From NCBI GenBank assembly GCA_946894095.1, contig OX335642.1, positions 817,021-881,020 of the forward strand: 64,000 nt of DNA, read 5' to 3'. The DNA is from Incurvaria masculella (taxonomy: Eukaryota; Arthropoda; Insecta; Lepidoptera; Incurvariidae). This document shows, piece by piece, positions 21,141 through 33,559 of the stretch. Under the pieces are notes generated by a model, which was not told the DNA's origin, searched no databases, and worked only from the letters and a program-made list of their open reading frames with translations. Every line of letters starts with the position of its first letter. The first letter of the stretch is position 1. The translations under genes and the position numbers were made by a program.

Positions 21141-23614
21141 GGAGTAATATTAAGTTACCATCAAGTCACTTGGTTTATAATCGGAGAAATATTGAGATCA
21201 AATCAGATTAGCGCATCTCTTTATCTCCCAAAAAAGAACTTTAACTTCGTTTTATATTTCAAAGCAGTACCACAAATTTAATTTGGTAGAAATGTGCCAT
21301 ACAGAGGGATTAGCGAGAATGAGTAGTATTCAATTGAGAGTTCGTGGAAATATATCTGCCCTGGTATGAACATACGCAGGGCAGTAAGCTGCGGATAGAG
21401 CTCGCTTCGAGCACAAAATTAAACACACTTCAATCCATGGGAAGTAGTAGAAACCCCGAGTATTACAGGCGGGAATCATACAGGGCAGTTACAGAGACTG
21501 AATTATTGTACATTAATATTAATACTAGCGAAACCAGGCGGACGTTGTCCTGCTGGAGAACTCGAACGCAGGTCCACCTACCAGGTCCAATTGTGAATTC
21601 AAACACACACAATAAAATCGTTAAAATTGGTCCAGCCGTTTAGGACGAGTGACATACACACATTATATGTATCAAGATATGATCTTTTTTGGTTTCATCG
21701 CAAAATGTCCTAGGAATATCCTGTTTATTCTTACATCGTTTGTTCCTGCAACTGATGAAACAAATGCGTTAAAAGGGATATAATTTTACTATTTACGTAT
21801 ACCTATTTAACCTATTTTGAGTTTTAAATAATAACTTAATATATCGTATTTGCGTTTTAAAATATTGTTTTAACTGTTTTATTTATGAATAAATGAAACC
21901 GTTTAAAATCTGTACTTTTTTTAGGGCTATATTTGTGGATATAAAGTTACAATCACAACTGTTCCAGGAAAACGCCTTTTTAAACGAATATGTTATTCAT
22001 ATTTTAATAGTCTTTAAATGTCATTTAACGATTTCAAGAGATTTTTTAACTAGCTTTACTCGTTGTATGATTGGGATATTTTTTAAATGATATTTTTTGG
22101 ATTTTGATATTTTTTTATTAAGTAGGTGATTTGCAACTCAGCATGCAAGTAACTACACTGTAATGTACTAAACATATATATGATTCTTCGATCTCTATAA
22201 TATCAGGTGAAATTAAGCCATTTTCTTCTGTATGGATGATATGATTAGTCTCACATATATTTGACTCTGTGACGCTGTTCAGTTAGGAGAATAGTATATA
22301 ACACAAGCTGTTTCTTTTTGGGACACAAATTGATTGTGACTAATTCGTAAGGCCTCTTCAGAACACCACGCCGAGGTAATATCGAACAATTAACGACTGT
22401 GAGTGCTACAGATATTTCTATTTAAGCTTCGCTCTAACGCGTTATCAACGGCTCTGTATAGATCCCCAGGTGGTCAGAAGGTGGTTTGCTTCGCGCACTT
22501 AAGCTCGGTTTAATTTGGCCGCCAATCTGAATATTCATAGTCTCTCATGTACAGTCGGCGGTCAGACCACGTCCATCCCTAGGGAGTTTTATCTATTCAC
22601 GTGTTATGACTACCTGCTAGGTCCCGAAGGTAGTCGAACTGGTCGGTAGAAAGTTCTCCATTGTCGTCATGTTCACACATCAGCCGCTCATTCAATTAGT
22701 TAAATTTAAAGTCAAAATCCTTGTTGTGTAGTATAGTAGTAGTAGTGTAGTAATAGTAAAATAGTAACTAGTTGTAATCCAAAATCTTGTTTTATGGTAG
22801 GCGTTCTCAGGAAATAATAAGACTTGTGCAAGTATATCTGAATGCTGCTTCAGGTCATGAATTCATTCACTATTTCGTTCAATCAAGGGATATAGGGACG
22901 TTGATCTACATATGATTTAAATAGAACTTAATGTTTTTGTCATCTATTTGGATAAGCGTCCTTTAGACATTGATTGATCATGGGTATATACTATACTAAT
23001 CAAATAAAATATACTTCGTTGAAGAATTTTTTTTTATCTACTAACTTCTATTATACGATACTATCTCAAATAAAACATGAAGATGACTTTCTACCCCAGA
23101 ATAATTATATTGGATTACCGATGAATGTATGGTGGTCAATGGTTTGTTCTCCACCTCTGTTCACCACTGCAGCCCTTCCTTTCTCACTGCTTTGCACTCA
23201 CGTTGTACGAAGTAATGAAATGTGACTTTTAAAGTGACATTTTTGATCGAGAAGTGACATTATGAAGTGAAACTTCGGTTCGAGGAGAGACTTGTTCGTT
23301 GCTTGTTGGTGTTCCAGCTTTGCCTTAAGTATCCTAAGGATAACCCTGGCATTGATGTGGCAACTGGCGCTGTTTTTCCGCTTTCCTCGTTAGCTATAGG
23401 AGCCTGCCTGCCTGTGTGTACATATGGCATTATACCGAGCGAGGGCGGCTTCATCGCAGTAAATAAATGATTCTTCGGAAGATGTACTTTCGTAATAGGT
23501 CGGGGCATTTTTTCCGTGGTAGCGTCGTCCTGGGGTGTTGATAAAAATCACGGCTTTTTTTCTACGTCGTCCTTTATCTATATGATCAATCGACGCTATG
23601 TTTAATTAAGGACA
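21141..23614. other. Long stretch with no gene recognised
   Basis: About 2.5 kb with no repeat block that I can match. Region 22340-22680 is unique-looking and balanced in composition. Region 23260-23510 is open on both strands (82 codons minus, 67 plus) but shows no family motif or convincing splice sites. Confidence 0.4.
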
Positions 23615-23700
23615 TGGATAGGTTACATCTATTGTAATTTTATCATGCCATACCTCATTCCGTAACAAATTTGGTGCAATGCCAGGACATTCACATGACT
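23615..23700 (-). repeat. SINE-A 3' part, diverged
   Basis: GGACATGGATAGG, CATGCCATACCTCATTCC and GGTGCAATGCCAGGACATTC match the reversed 3' end of the body. Confidence 0.55.
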
Positions 23701-23785
23701 GGGTCCATTACATGATAGGTATTGTAATTGGCGTGTTGTTTTGAGTAATGGAAGGGAAGATTTTGGTTTTTATTTGATGTATTAC

Positions 23786-23865
23786 AAAAAAACCGGCCAA
23801 GTGCGAGCGGACTCGCACACGAAGAGTTCCGTACCATCGTACAAGATTAAACACAAAACAATTAC
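23786..23865 (+). repeat. Repeat R2, 5' fragment
   Basis: ACCGGCCAAGTGCGAGCGG, then ACACGAAGAGTTCCGTACC and ACAAGATTAAACACAAAAC, the left end of R2; the rest is missing. Confidence 0.75.
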
Positions 23866-24539
23866 GTTTTTTTGTTTATGTTTACGAAGAAACTGTGTTT
23901 AAATACATATTTAGTTTGACGTTGAGTCTACCACCCGTCGTACTTAGGATTAGCGACGCGACCTGATTTATATCTTTCACCATTTACTCAGAACAAAAAA
24001 TTAATAGTCCGATTTTAAAAAATAATATTATTTTCATCGTTAAAAGTTAACAAATTGCACAAGCAGTTCTAACAACTAACACATTTTGTTAGCTGCTTAG
24101 ATCGATTATATTAGGTTAGGTGAAACTATTTTAACTATTTAGTTCCGTACGAATACATGTTTCCTATGATACTTGCAAGGATACTTACATCTTTCCTAAG
24201 ACACATATAATGATATAAGTAAGTTGTGCGTTAGCTCTCGGCCTTACGCCAAGATCCCTCTGCAGGGCCCGTGTCAGCCTGTCACCGCCGACGCTCATTG
24301 AAAATCACTCCATTTTTCACGTTGTCATTAAGGATTTTCCGGGCGGCTGCCTTATTTTTCTGGAAATTTCGCGGAATATTGCCCCCCGGGACACTTTTTT
24401 GCCGCCAATTGTGAGCGCCGAATGCGGGACGCGGCTTTCAGTGAGCGGTTTTATATCGGCGAGTCGGTTTTAATTACGAATTATGGGGGCGGAGTTCTGA
24501 GGGATGGCAGCGTGTTATTGTGCTTGACGTAACATGACA
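23866..24539. other. No gene; balanced unique segment
   Basis: Segment 24235-24520 is unusually GC-balanced for this window, with CpGs and no reading frame of note. It might be a conserved regulatory segment, but nothing in it proves that. Confidence 0.35.
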
Positions 24540-24965
24540 TGGTTGGCCAATACCACCGTTATGATTTAGATATTCCCTTTCTGAGCAACAACAGAGGGAC
24601 TAAAATGACTACGGAATGGCATCCAAGAGATGGGAAAAGAAGTAAAGGACGACAAAGGAAGCGATGTCGCAAAGACAGCTGGAAAATATGGACAAGAACA
24701 GCTAAAGACAGAACAACATGGATCTCGATGGGGGAAGCCTATGCCCTGCAATGGGGGACTCAGTGAACTACTTCCTACAACAGAAATAACATACATATAA
24801 GGAACGAAACTGTTAACTGAGTGAATAAAAGGCTTTATTATTATTTTCTGAGCATCGCCACATTGAACTGGATGGACACAGACAATTTGTTATTGCCGCT
24901 TCGACCATATTTTCATTTAATGCGGTGGTCCCAACCCGGGCGGGCCTAACCGACAGCTCAGAAAG
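24540..24965 (-). repeat. SINE-A copy interrupted by a LINE
   Basis: The 3' end lies at 24540-24570 (TGGTTGGCCAATACCACCGT) and resumes after the LINE at 24856-24960 (CCACATTGAACTGGATGG, TGCCGCTTCGACCATA, CCCAACCCGGGCGGGCCTAA). The head is not preserved. Confidence 0.7.
24588..24845 (+). pseudogene. 5'-truncated RTE-like LINE with 10 bp target duplication
   Basis: The open frame to 24766 contains EWHPRDGKRSKGRQRKRC, then WTRTAKDRTTW and GEAYALQW. This is the characteristic C terminus (basic GKRxxGRxxxRW, then DRxxWxxxGEAYAxxW) of RTE-type LINE endonuclease/reverse-transcriptase proteins. It has a short 3' UTR ending GAATAAAAGGCTTTATTATT. The insert is flanked by TTTCTGAGCA at 24578-24587 and 24846-24855. 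Only the last 60 or so codons are present. Confidence 0.75.
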
Positions 24966-26479
24966 ATAAAGATGCACTTCTTAAATTCGAAGCGATATGA
25001 AAATTAATACCTATCCGAATTTACAAGCATATTAGAAAACTTCGTACTGCACGTAAAATAACTCTTATGAGTAGGTTAGGCTAGGTTAGGTAAAGTTATG
25101 TTAGCTTACATAGTAAACCAATTTGTAACCACAGAGTTATATGCTATATAAGCGCGCTGTTTGCAACTAAGAGACGCGAAAGAGTAACATCGCACAGTAA
25201 AAGAGACACCTCTATTGTTATCTGTGAATAGACAATAGCTGGCGAAGAACTGAAAACTTTCTAATTCAATATCGAATAACAAAAGCAATTTCCTTTTATT
25301 TTAACCAATTTAATTAGTAAGACCCAAGAACGGGACAATCGGATGAGTTGCACCCACACAGGCAGGCCCTACTGGTATGCCAGTAGCCAATTTTCAATTA
25401 ATTAAATTAATTTATTGTGAAATATTCCACAATACAAGGATGTAGAATTTGAATAATAATAATAAAATCATCGGTAAAGCTATTTAAGTTATGGATTTTT
25501 GCGACTGTTAAAAATCAGAAAAATCCTTCTGTCAGATTGAAAATATAATTATTTGCACGCTTTACCTTCACCGTTTAAGTGTTTTTATAATAATAAATCA
25601 TTTAGTTGTTGAAGTAACGTATTAAATAAAAGGTTTAATATAGGTCTTTACCAGGTTCTCCCTCTTCACGTCAGAAAATTCTATATTAAAGCCTTACTGA
25701 GGTGCGCACTGAAAATAATTGGAGAAAAGGTTTTAATATACTTTCCTCCCATCACCAGACAAAATATCTAAGGACAAGTGATGGAGGAAGTGGATGTTCT
25801 CCACAAGTAATAAAATCGTTTGTATGAGGCACGGGCCAAGGAAGAACTAAAATGAATTTATCTTAAATGTAACGATGGTCGTCAATGAACACTGCAGTAT
25901 TTCCACGAATACAAGGAAGCAATTATTATTGCCGGAATAATAAAAAAAAAGGATTATAAAAACAATAAATGAATGCGGATTTAAGATGGATACATGCTTA
26001 AATCTACATACATATTAGCCAACCATGTCTATTCACATAAATCATACCTAATCACAATATGAATTTTTCCGTTATATTTTTTTAAATATTTTAAGTATTT
26101 AAAAAAGCATTCGAATACACTTTTACTGAATATTTTTTATTTGTGCAAATCACAAAATTATATCCAACCGATAACTAGCACGCCAGTTAATCCGCTGCTT
26201 GTGACCCCGACACTAGTTTGAAATTACAATCTGCGAAATAGCACTGTGGATTCCGTGACGGTGGACGTTATTAAAAAACTTTGTACACTCTCGTCTGCCC
26301 CCACCTCACCTTTCCCTTCGCTTCCACCCGCTTTGTTTTTCAGCTACACGTTTCAGAAGAAAAGGCGGGAAACTCGAGCTAACGAGTTATAATGACGTTT
26401 GGCGTTCAAACAAAATGGCGGGCTGGGAATACTAGAAAAGGAGTGCTTATGAAACATAAATGTGACATGTATGCTGAAA
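24966..26479. other. No gene recognised
   Basis: Mostly AT-rich, including TAGGTTAGGCTAGGTTAGG near 25075. A possible SINE-A 3' end relic lies at 26005-26040. Segment 26200-26430 is balanced in composition without coding signs. Confidence 0.4.
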
Positions 26480-26707
26480 CATTTTCAGTATCATTTCCGT
26501 CCAATGCGATGCAATAGAATGAAAGCTTTTTAATGGTTCGCAATCCATGTAAAGCTTTAAGTCTTCTTCCCCTACTAGACTTTATAGTTAAGCCTGCATA
26601 CGGCGTAAAATATTTCAATATAGGTTATTCGCGTTTTCCATCCAATTCCATGGCATAGGTCCTGGCTTGGCTTATAATTCCTTCAGGAATGCGATGTGTT
26701 AGCCTTA
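26480..26707 (+). repeat. SINE-A copy, 3' end displaced by a LINE tail
   Basis: GGTTCGCAATCCATGTAAAG, CTTCCCCTACTAGAC, CGCGTTTTCCATCCAATTCC and GGTCCTGGCTTGGC follow the body order. The copy ends at GTTAGCCTTATATCA, where the ATA/TAA repeat of a retroelement begins. Confidence 0.6.
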
Positions 26708-26880
26708 TATCAATAATAATAATAATAAACTGTTTATTAAATGAAACTTATACATACATTCTTAGAATAGAGTTAATATAATTGCACAAGTGTTAGTTTC
26801 ATCTAATGGGCCACCATATTGCCTTGAGGCAATCTCTTCCTGAATATCATGACAAAGGGTCTGTTATAAGGAATTCGTGT
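26708..26880 (-). repeat. LINE 3' end with TTA-repeat tail
   Basis: Starts with an AATAATAATAATAATAAAC run, the reverse of a TTATTATT tail, followed by TGTTTATTAAATG. The tail form resembles the one at 24833-24845. No coding part was detected. Confidence 0.45.
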
Positions 26881-27154
26881 CAGTTACAAAACAAAAGACT
26901 TCCTTTTAAATAAATTAAAACAATCACAACATTATCATTATTTTCACTTCAAGAGCCATCTACTTGGCCACTATTATTTTTTATGTATTTATTCGAAGTA
27001 AAAAACAGAAACAGACCATTGCATAGTAAGATATAGAGAGTAGGTTTATATTAAATTAGCATATTTCCTAAAAAATCCTCACTGAAACATTTAAATCAAT
27101 TTAGACTAAAATGCAACTAGATTATGCTTTTGAGTCAGATCATAGAGCGGTACA

Positions 27155-27334
27155 TTAAGGCTGAGATGAATAGTCGTAACAGAAACTAAGCCTAACGAAA
27201 AGTGGTACTTTGTGACGTCACTTTGACACATTTTGTATGGACGAAATCTCAAAGTAGGTAATGAAAAGTGACGTCACAAAGTACTACTTTTCCGTAGTCT
27301 TAGTTTCTGTTAAGACTATTTATGTTAGCCTAAG
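27155..27334. mobile_element. Foldback MITE, about 180 bp
   Basis: Arms of about 67 bp: GGCTGAGATGAATAGTCGTA ... AACAGAAACTAAGCC ... TACTTTGTGACGTCACTTT on the left. The right arm is AAAAGTGACGTCACAAAGTA ... CTTAGTTTCTGTTAAGACTA ... TAGCC. The ends are TTAAGGCT/AGCCTAA. The GTGACGTCAC core is itself palindromic. Confidence 0.7.
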
Positions 27335-27335
27335 T

Positions 27336-28387
27336 AACTGAAAATAAGTAAAAAAATAAGCAAACATAAACACATTGAACATTATTGTTACATACTATCC
27401 CGAAGTAGATTCAATGTCTTTGATTTTGCGTTTAAAAACTATTTCCTGATCGTAAAATATGTCAATTTTAGCAAACTGTTTATTAATATTTTTTTTAACA
27501 CATTGGAATGACACAGTCTCAATTTAAAAAAATAACAAGGTCACAAGAGTACAAGTTACATAAAGCATGAATCCCGCAGGGGGCAATATAATAACACAAA
27601 GTAAGTGAGTGTTACTTGTATGGAACAGTGCGAGTTGCACAAGACGGAATCAGATCTAGCAAGGATGAGCAGCAAATTCAATTTTACATATTTTATGCAA
27701 TGTTATACAATCAAATACCCCTCCCTCCTGCCACACGATTTTTCAATCTTATAGTCAGTATTTTGCAACGATTCGTCCGTGGACCGGTACGGTTTGGACG
27801 CATAGTGCCTTCAATACGCATAACAAAAATTGTATCCGATTCCGCTCTCAAAAGGGTAACTTCTGCCTGGACGGACAGACAGCGTGAGCCAGGTAGTTAA
27901 AACTTTATTACCGAGTCAGTTTGTCACACAAAAGGCAATGTATTTAATAAGCAGGTTTAGACAGCAGTTAGGTGCAGCACACTACACTTTGATTCATACT
28001 CTTTGGTTTATTTTAATAAGGTTTCTTTTTCGACCTAAAATCGTTGATTTTTCTCCATTAAGTTTATACTCGCTGTTGGATTGGTCAATTTTAAGAAGAC
28101 ACGACCAGAATCTTCGCTTAACTCATCATGTAAATTTATTTACTTTAGTTTATATTGTAATATGATCCCAAAGATGCTACTACATATAGATTTACTCAAT
28201 ATTGTAAACAATAAGTGTTTCGGATTAGTTTGCATAAAGTCAATTTAGCTTATCAAAATCTATCTCCTTGAATCTCCTTGATGAATCTACGAATTTGAAA
28301 TCAACGTTCCTATTTAAATAAAAGACACTCATAAGTATTCTATTGCAATGTATAACTATGGCAATATAGTAATATACATTTTAATGT
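27336..28387. other. No gene recognised
   Basis: Open frames of 93-94 codons at 27616-27900 and 27884-28165 have no recognisable motif and AT-biased codon use; probably fortuitous. Confidence 0.4.
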
Positions 28388-28455
28388 TTATGTGACTGGG
28401 CATGATATTAGCCATAATACTACACCCACCGTAATGATGTAAGCCCAACATCAAT
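28388..28455 (-). repeat. SINE-A 3' end fragment
   Basis: TTTATGTGACTGGGCATG, then CACCCACCGTAATGATGTAAGC and CAACAT match the reversed 3' end. Confidence 0.55.
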
Positions 28456-29518
28456 TTGATAATATTTACCGTGTGATGTCCGACTTGATTCCCAAATTAT
28501 GATCAATCTTAGATTTAGATTGGGAAGGGACACATTTCTGTTGCAATATTAATACTTATTTCTTCTTTAAATTACCAAAACAACTTTGAGAAAAGTTGAA
28601 ACACTGTTGCCCAAAAGTTGCCTGATTGCTAAAAAAATGTTAAAAATAGCGATGAACTAAATATTTTCTAGGATTGGATTGATTTAATTAATTGTAATTA
28701 TGTCATTTTGCTGCTATGAGCATAGATCGTGTCTAGAGTACCTACAGACAGTCTTCGTCGAACCAGAAAAACGCAGAAACGTAGTACAATGTTTGATTTA
28801 ACAAGACGTCCCAACCCGGTGCGTGATTCAACAAAATAGGCCCGGCCGTCATCGTGACAGCTGTTTTATAGCCCAATACTGACAGCACATTTCCAGGAAA
28901 ATAAAATACATGGATCCAGCCGAGATCCGATAGTTAACTAAATAAACCTAACATTTTGAAAATTTGTAAAGATAAATATTATTTATTGGTCGCTGCTGGA
29001 CACAAAAAGTAACTAAATTTCGCGAAAAGGGAGTAAAGTGGCAACACTAGGCACTAAGAATGGCGGTCTTTGCAAATTATGATTGCAATCTAAGCCAACG
29101 TGTTAATATAAAATAATATTAAAAATAGAAACGTTTTCCACTGTTAAACGGGTGCTGCACTGGACTAGAGGTGAGCAAAAGAACGCTTTGCACCTTCGGA
29201 AAATGGTGGAATTACGTGGAAACTAACTAAGCGTAAACTAGAAAACTGCTCGTTCAATTTCTATACAAACTCCGACGCAATCTCCGCCTCAGCAGTTAAG
29301 GTTTTACTTTGTAAAGGAGAAACTGAACTTTCGCGTTTAAAAATGGAAAAAAATAATTTATCCGTGGTCGCTATTTACGAGGGTTATCATGTTTCAGAAA
29401 ATGGAAAAAAGGAAAAACTTGGAACAATCATAATTCTAAAAAAATTTACTTGTGATTAGCGGTGTTAGAAATAAAATTGTCGATCTTTATGTTCCAGTCA
29501 TAAAGACTATATAGACTA
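28456..29518. other. No gene recognised
   Basis: A balanced patch at 28740-28900; otherwise AT-rich. No repeat copies matched. Confidence 0.4.
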
Positions 29519-30063
29519 GGAGGTGGCGACAAAAATGGTAACTATACCGTAAATGGCTGAAACTGGGTTCACAGGATAAAGACCAACCCTCTGAAGCTAA
29601 ATGTGTTGGTCTGCCGGCGCCAAGTGGTTCCGCTACCTAGATAATGCGCCTAAAAAAGAAGTTATTGTGAATAAAAATATATATGATAAAGTAAATGGGT
29701 GCAAATAACAAAGCATGAAAGTATCAGTACATACTTGCATAGTAAAACCGAAATTTAACAAATCTTTGGTTGTATTTTGTAGTTATAGGCTATTTAGGAT
29801 ACATATATAACTTTAGGTAAATCTACGTATTTAATAAAAAAACGACTGGCTATTGTTTTATAATTGATAGGTATCAATATGTCCAGACAATCAGTATATT
29901 CATCAGGAGGCACACACCAATATCTATTTTGTATAACCAATCTAGCTAACGGAGCCACTTGACGAAGGCATACCGACATATTTAGCATCAGAGGGTCGGT
30001 CTCTAACATGTGAACCCAGATTCAGCCATTTACCTTATCGTGACCAAAAATGTCGTGACCTCC
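29519..30063. mobile_element. 545 bp TIR element (copy 1, uninterrupted)
   Basis: The left end, GGAGGTGGCGACAAAAATGG followed by TAAATGGCTGAAACTGGGTT, is complementary to the right end, AACCCAGATTCAGCCATTTA followed by AAAAATGTCGTGACCTCC. The terminal inverted repeats are about 55 bp. Copy 2 at 51003-52041 has the same order with two insertions. There is no coding capacity and no convincing target duplication, so the superfamily is unknown. Confidence 0.7.
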
Positions 30064-31605
30064 CGGAATAATACAATGTGGCTTGCCAGGCCACAATTGG
30101 TCGTGTCTAGTTCAAGCGCACAGTAACACACTGGTTATTCGAGCAGGGACTAGAGGTTTGTGAGCAACTGCTCACACCAATGGAGTAATTATGTGGTATA
30201 GTTCTACCTTCTCAAATCATATTTTGTAAAACTTTAGTAAATAAATAAACTAAATATTATAATAATAAAATAAAAGTTGCACCATTTTCTTCAATATGTA
30301 AATAATTCAAAATATTGACTTCACGATTTCTATGCATCCAATAATTTTTTTAACGATATCTAGTTATATATACATATTTATGTATCTACAAAATACTAAC
30401 AAAATATGCAACTCTGCCACACTTTATTACTATATCAACCACTGTTACTGAATGAAAATAGGATTCCTGAAAAACAGACAAAAGCCTTGTCTAGGAGCTA
30501 TAAATGGACACAACCTAACAGGCCACTCCCACTGCAAATTAAACAAGTGAAATCGTCCTCCAGGCCCTAACGGTTCCCTCCCTACCTTTTTTTGTAATTA
30601 TCTGTATTTTTAGAAAAATCTAAAATGACAGTAAATAATACAATTTTTCTTAATTGTTTATTAGCCAATATTACCCCATCCAAAATGTAAATAAAAAAAA
30701 ATACGGTACTTGTGGTTCCAACAATATATTTTAGAATCTAAAATTTTAACAACCTAGCAAGACATTTATAGTAAGTCAACAGTAATCGTCCGTTGCATTG
30801 ACAGGGTAACGTCTCTCATTCCGAGTACATTCCAATATCACGTCTTTTACAATATTCCAACAACCTATTGAAATGCTGAAGCATTTGGATGCTTCAGATT
30901 ATTGGACCACTCAAAACAACTCAGCATCAAGAACATCTGTTCACTGTCGGAATGGTAGGTACTCTCAACAATTCGCAACTCCTACAAATTAGTGATGATT
31001 TAGTATCGCGAGAGGAGTATCTTCTTTGCCTCCGGCCCAAGCACAATGGGCTCTCAAACTTTGACTCCCGCGAAAAGTTCGGCCAGCAATTGAAAGGAGT
31101 TTTCAGTAGGACTGAGCGGGTTCCGTATGTTAGTGCGATGTTTTGGAATATTCCTTAAGAGAGCCGTGACCCTATAAATTCCCCATACTACGGGCGATTT
31201 CTTGCCATGCTCTTAATGTTTTACTAGGTTTTTGATTTTTTTAAATTCTAAAATAAATTATAGAAATCTACTCGTATGTCTGTATACCTTTTAGATTGGA
31301 AAATCTTGGCTAATAAACATTGGTAAAAAAATTATCTATTTTTACGTTCATTTTCGTTTTATTTTACTGAAAAATATTTATAAAGATACGAAAACATACG
31401 GACATATAATGAAGCTTTCCCAAGTGATATAAAAACAGTGGTTAAAATCTAACATAGTTTAGAGGCAGGGAAACGTTAGGGCCTATAAGAAGATTTCGCT
31501 ATTTTAATGGCAGTCGCCATGCAAAATTGTGCTTTGGTTAATGGACAAAGAATGCATTTCTTTAACATTTTAAATCTTAGATTTCTTGTGACTTCAACGA
31601 CAGCC
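30064..31605. other. No gene recognised
   Basis: AT-rich with no matched repeats. An 89-codon frame at 30889-31158 has no known motif and I do not consider it a gene. Confidence 0.4.
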
Positions 31606-32155
31606 TTAAGGTGGCCCATCCCGCTCAACTCCCCATACAAACGGGGAAAGAAGATCACGCACATATTACTTGTCAAAGATCCCAAATTTTGCTTAAAATA
31701 GCTTTATTTGATCGAACTAGATGTCTGATGACCGTTGGCATTGTAAAATTGTGTTTTGTTTCTAAGTTATAAGGTACGAAAGTTCGGATTTTTCGCCCGT
31801 TTAATACAATAACTTTGAAGGTAGATTACGCAATGATAAAGTACGAATATCTTAAAAAGATTAGTAATCAGACATAGCTTATTTAATCAAAATTTATAAT
31901 CTATTTGGTTTTTGTTAGATTTTTGAATACAGCGGTCGTGGTTTACTTTTAGCTATAAGTCGTTTTGTAATTAAAATTTTCGTATTTCTTACCAAATCAT
32001 ACACTATACACATTGTCTTTTTTGTGGACATGTTGCATCTTCCTCATCACGGAGCCTGTCTTTTTCTTTGAAACAGAGAAGGTCCCAGAGCGCAACAGCA
32101 CGGTTTAGTACCGTGCCCGCGATTGAGTTAGTCCCGCCGGGTTGGGCCACCTTAA
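31606..32155 (+). mobile_element. TTAA-flanked MITE (family T, copy 1)
   Basis: Bounded by TTAA at 31606-31609 and 32152-32155. The ends are TTAAGGTGGCCCATCCCGCT and CCGGGTTGGGCCACCTTAA. Internal landmarks are CTTTATTTGATCGAACTAGA, TGTCTGATGACCGTTGGCAT, CTACAGCGGTCG-like TACAGCGGTCGTGG and CATCACGGAGCCTGTCTTTT. The TTAA duplication points to the piggyBac-like superfamily. No transposase is encoded. Confidence 0.8.
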
Positions 32156-32384
32156 CGCGCGTTTGAAAGCTTCACTAGGAAATGTATCTTAGCGACACTT
32201 TTGCTGTCGCAGACCCGTCAACCCATACTTATTTGTATTTAAGGCCGAAGCGATAACACCGATACCTGTCTCTTTCTTCGCTCGTATTTTTTCTTCGTGA
32301 AAAAGAACACAGGCATCAGTGTCAACCCTCCGGCCGTAATGCAACACATCGCGTTGGGACGTTCACTGTCGACATTCCCAAAAT

Positions 32385-32590
32385 AAGAACCCACCGATCC
32401 TTTATATGTTTTATCTATAGGGTCGGTAAACTATGAAATCGACTCCCTGCTGAAGTTTTTCCCTTAAAGTACAACCTGGGGTCCTTCAAACATGGTGTGA
32501 AGAAGCACCTGGCCGGCCGGCATGTTTTTCGCAGCCTCTGTAAAAGTCCGCAAGCCCATGGGCGCCGTTGGGCGCCGTAGTCGTAGTGAG
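32385..32590 (+). pseudogene. LINE-C family C-terminal fragment
   Basis: Readable in pieces: LPAEVFPLK-like sequence (CTGCTGAAGTTTTTCCC), YNLGSFKHGVKKHLAGRHVF and KSPQAHGR. These are the last residues of a CR1-like LINE protein. Very similar endings occur at 40.6 and 61.2 kb. Confidence 0.6.
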
Positions 32591-32639
32591 TGATATTAAA
32601 GTAGTAAAGTAGTACACAACATAACTAAATAATAACATA

Positions 32640-32697
32640 AAAAAAAAGATTCCGACGAATTGAGAACCTCCCAATTTTTTTTGAAGTCGGTTAAAAA
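32640..32697 (-). repeat. Short lepidopteran repeat (AACCGACTTC)
   Basis: The reverse complement reads AACCGACTTCAAAAAAAATT, then GGGAGGTTCTCAATTCGTCG and GAATCTTTTTTT; same unit as at 10756. Confidence 0.55.
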
Positions 32698-33035
32698 TAT
32701 AAATAACGTAAGGATCCCACTCTGGAATACGGTTGTCTCATGAAAGTAATTTCATAAAGTTTCAGAATTTGTGTTTTTGAGATGCTTCATGTTAATTTGG
32801 AATTTATGAGGAGAACAAAATGTTACACAATATTTAAGTAACAATGCAACTCGTTTCGTAATAGCACTGAAACATTTTCCCTTAAGGGCGCAAACTATGT
32901 TATTGTTTTATTTTATTTGTTCACTACATTAATTTAAGTAGTCATAAAACGCTGCTATTTGACAAAAGCATAAACTTAACACCGAAACATAATGTTCGAT
33001 TTTAAATTGTTGACTTAAATATGGACTTCGTTTTT

Positions 33036-33325
33036 AGGGTTCCGTACCCAAAGGGGGAAAACGGAACCCTATTACAAAGCCTCCGCTGTCCGTCCGTCCG
33101 TCCGTCTGTCACAGGGCTGTATCTCATGAACCGTAATAGGTAGGCAGCTGAAATTTTCATTTTGAAATTTTTATTTTGCAGCTATAAAAACAAATAGGTA
33201 AAATAAAAAATACTAAAAATTAAAGCGCCCCTTACAAAAAACGTGATTTCATGGTGTTGATGGGTTCCGTACCATCAACACCATAAAATCACGTGTGCGA
33301 GTCCGACTCGCACTTGGCCGGTTTT
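33036..33325 (-). repeat. Repeat R2 copy with an internal palindrome
   Basis: The minus-strand copy is complete: it starts at CCGGCCAAGTGCGAGTCGGA (33306-33325) and ends at TACGGAACCCT near 33040. In place of the usual sequence it has a near-perfect 54 bp hairpin at 33241-33294: two 23 bp arms, one mismatch, and an 8 bp loop, GTTCCGTA. Confidence 0.8.
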
Positions 33326-33559
33326 TATAAGAACAAATAATGGAAAATTATAGTCAAATGTTCCCATAGTTCATGGTACTGTCGTCGTCTATCATCTATC
33401 ATTACTTCCTGCAGGAGTAAATAAGAAACGGATTTAAGTACCTGCACATTCCTTATTGTAAAATTTGTATAATAACTGAATTATTGTAACCACGCGGATT
33501 TTAAATAGATTGAAGTAACTCACGAAAAGCAAAATTAGTTCAGAAATTTGGAACCATTT

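Noticed and set aside
23260..23510. Overlapping open frames on both strands as a possible gene
   Set aside because: Neither translation shows a family motif, codon choice is not distinctive, and splice sites are not convincing.
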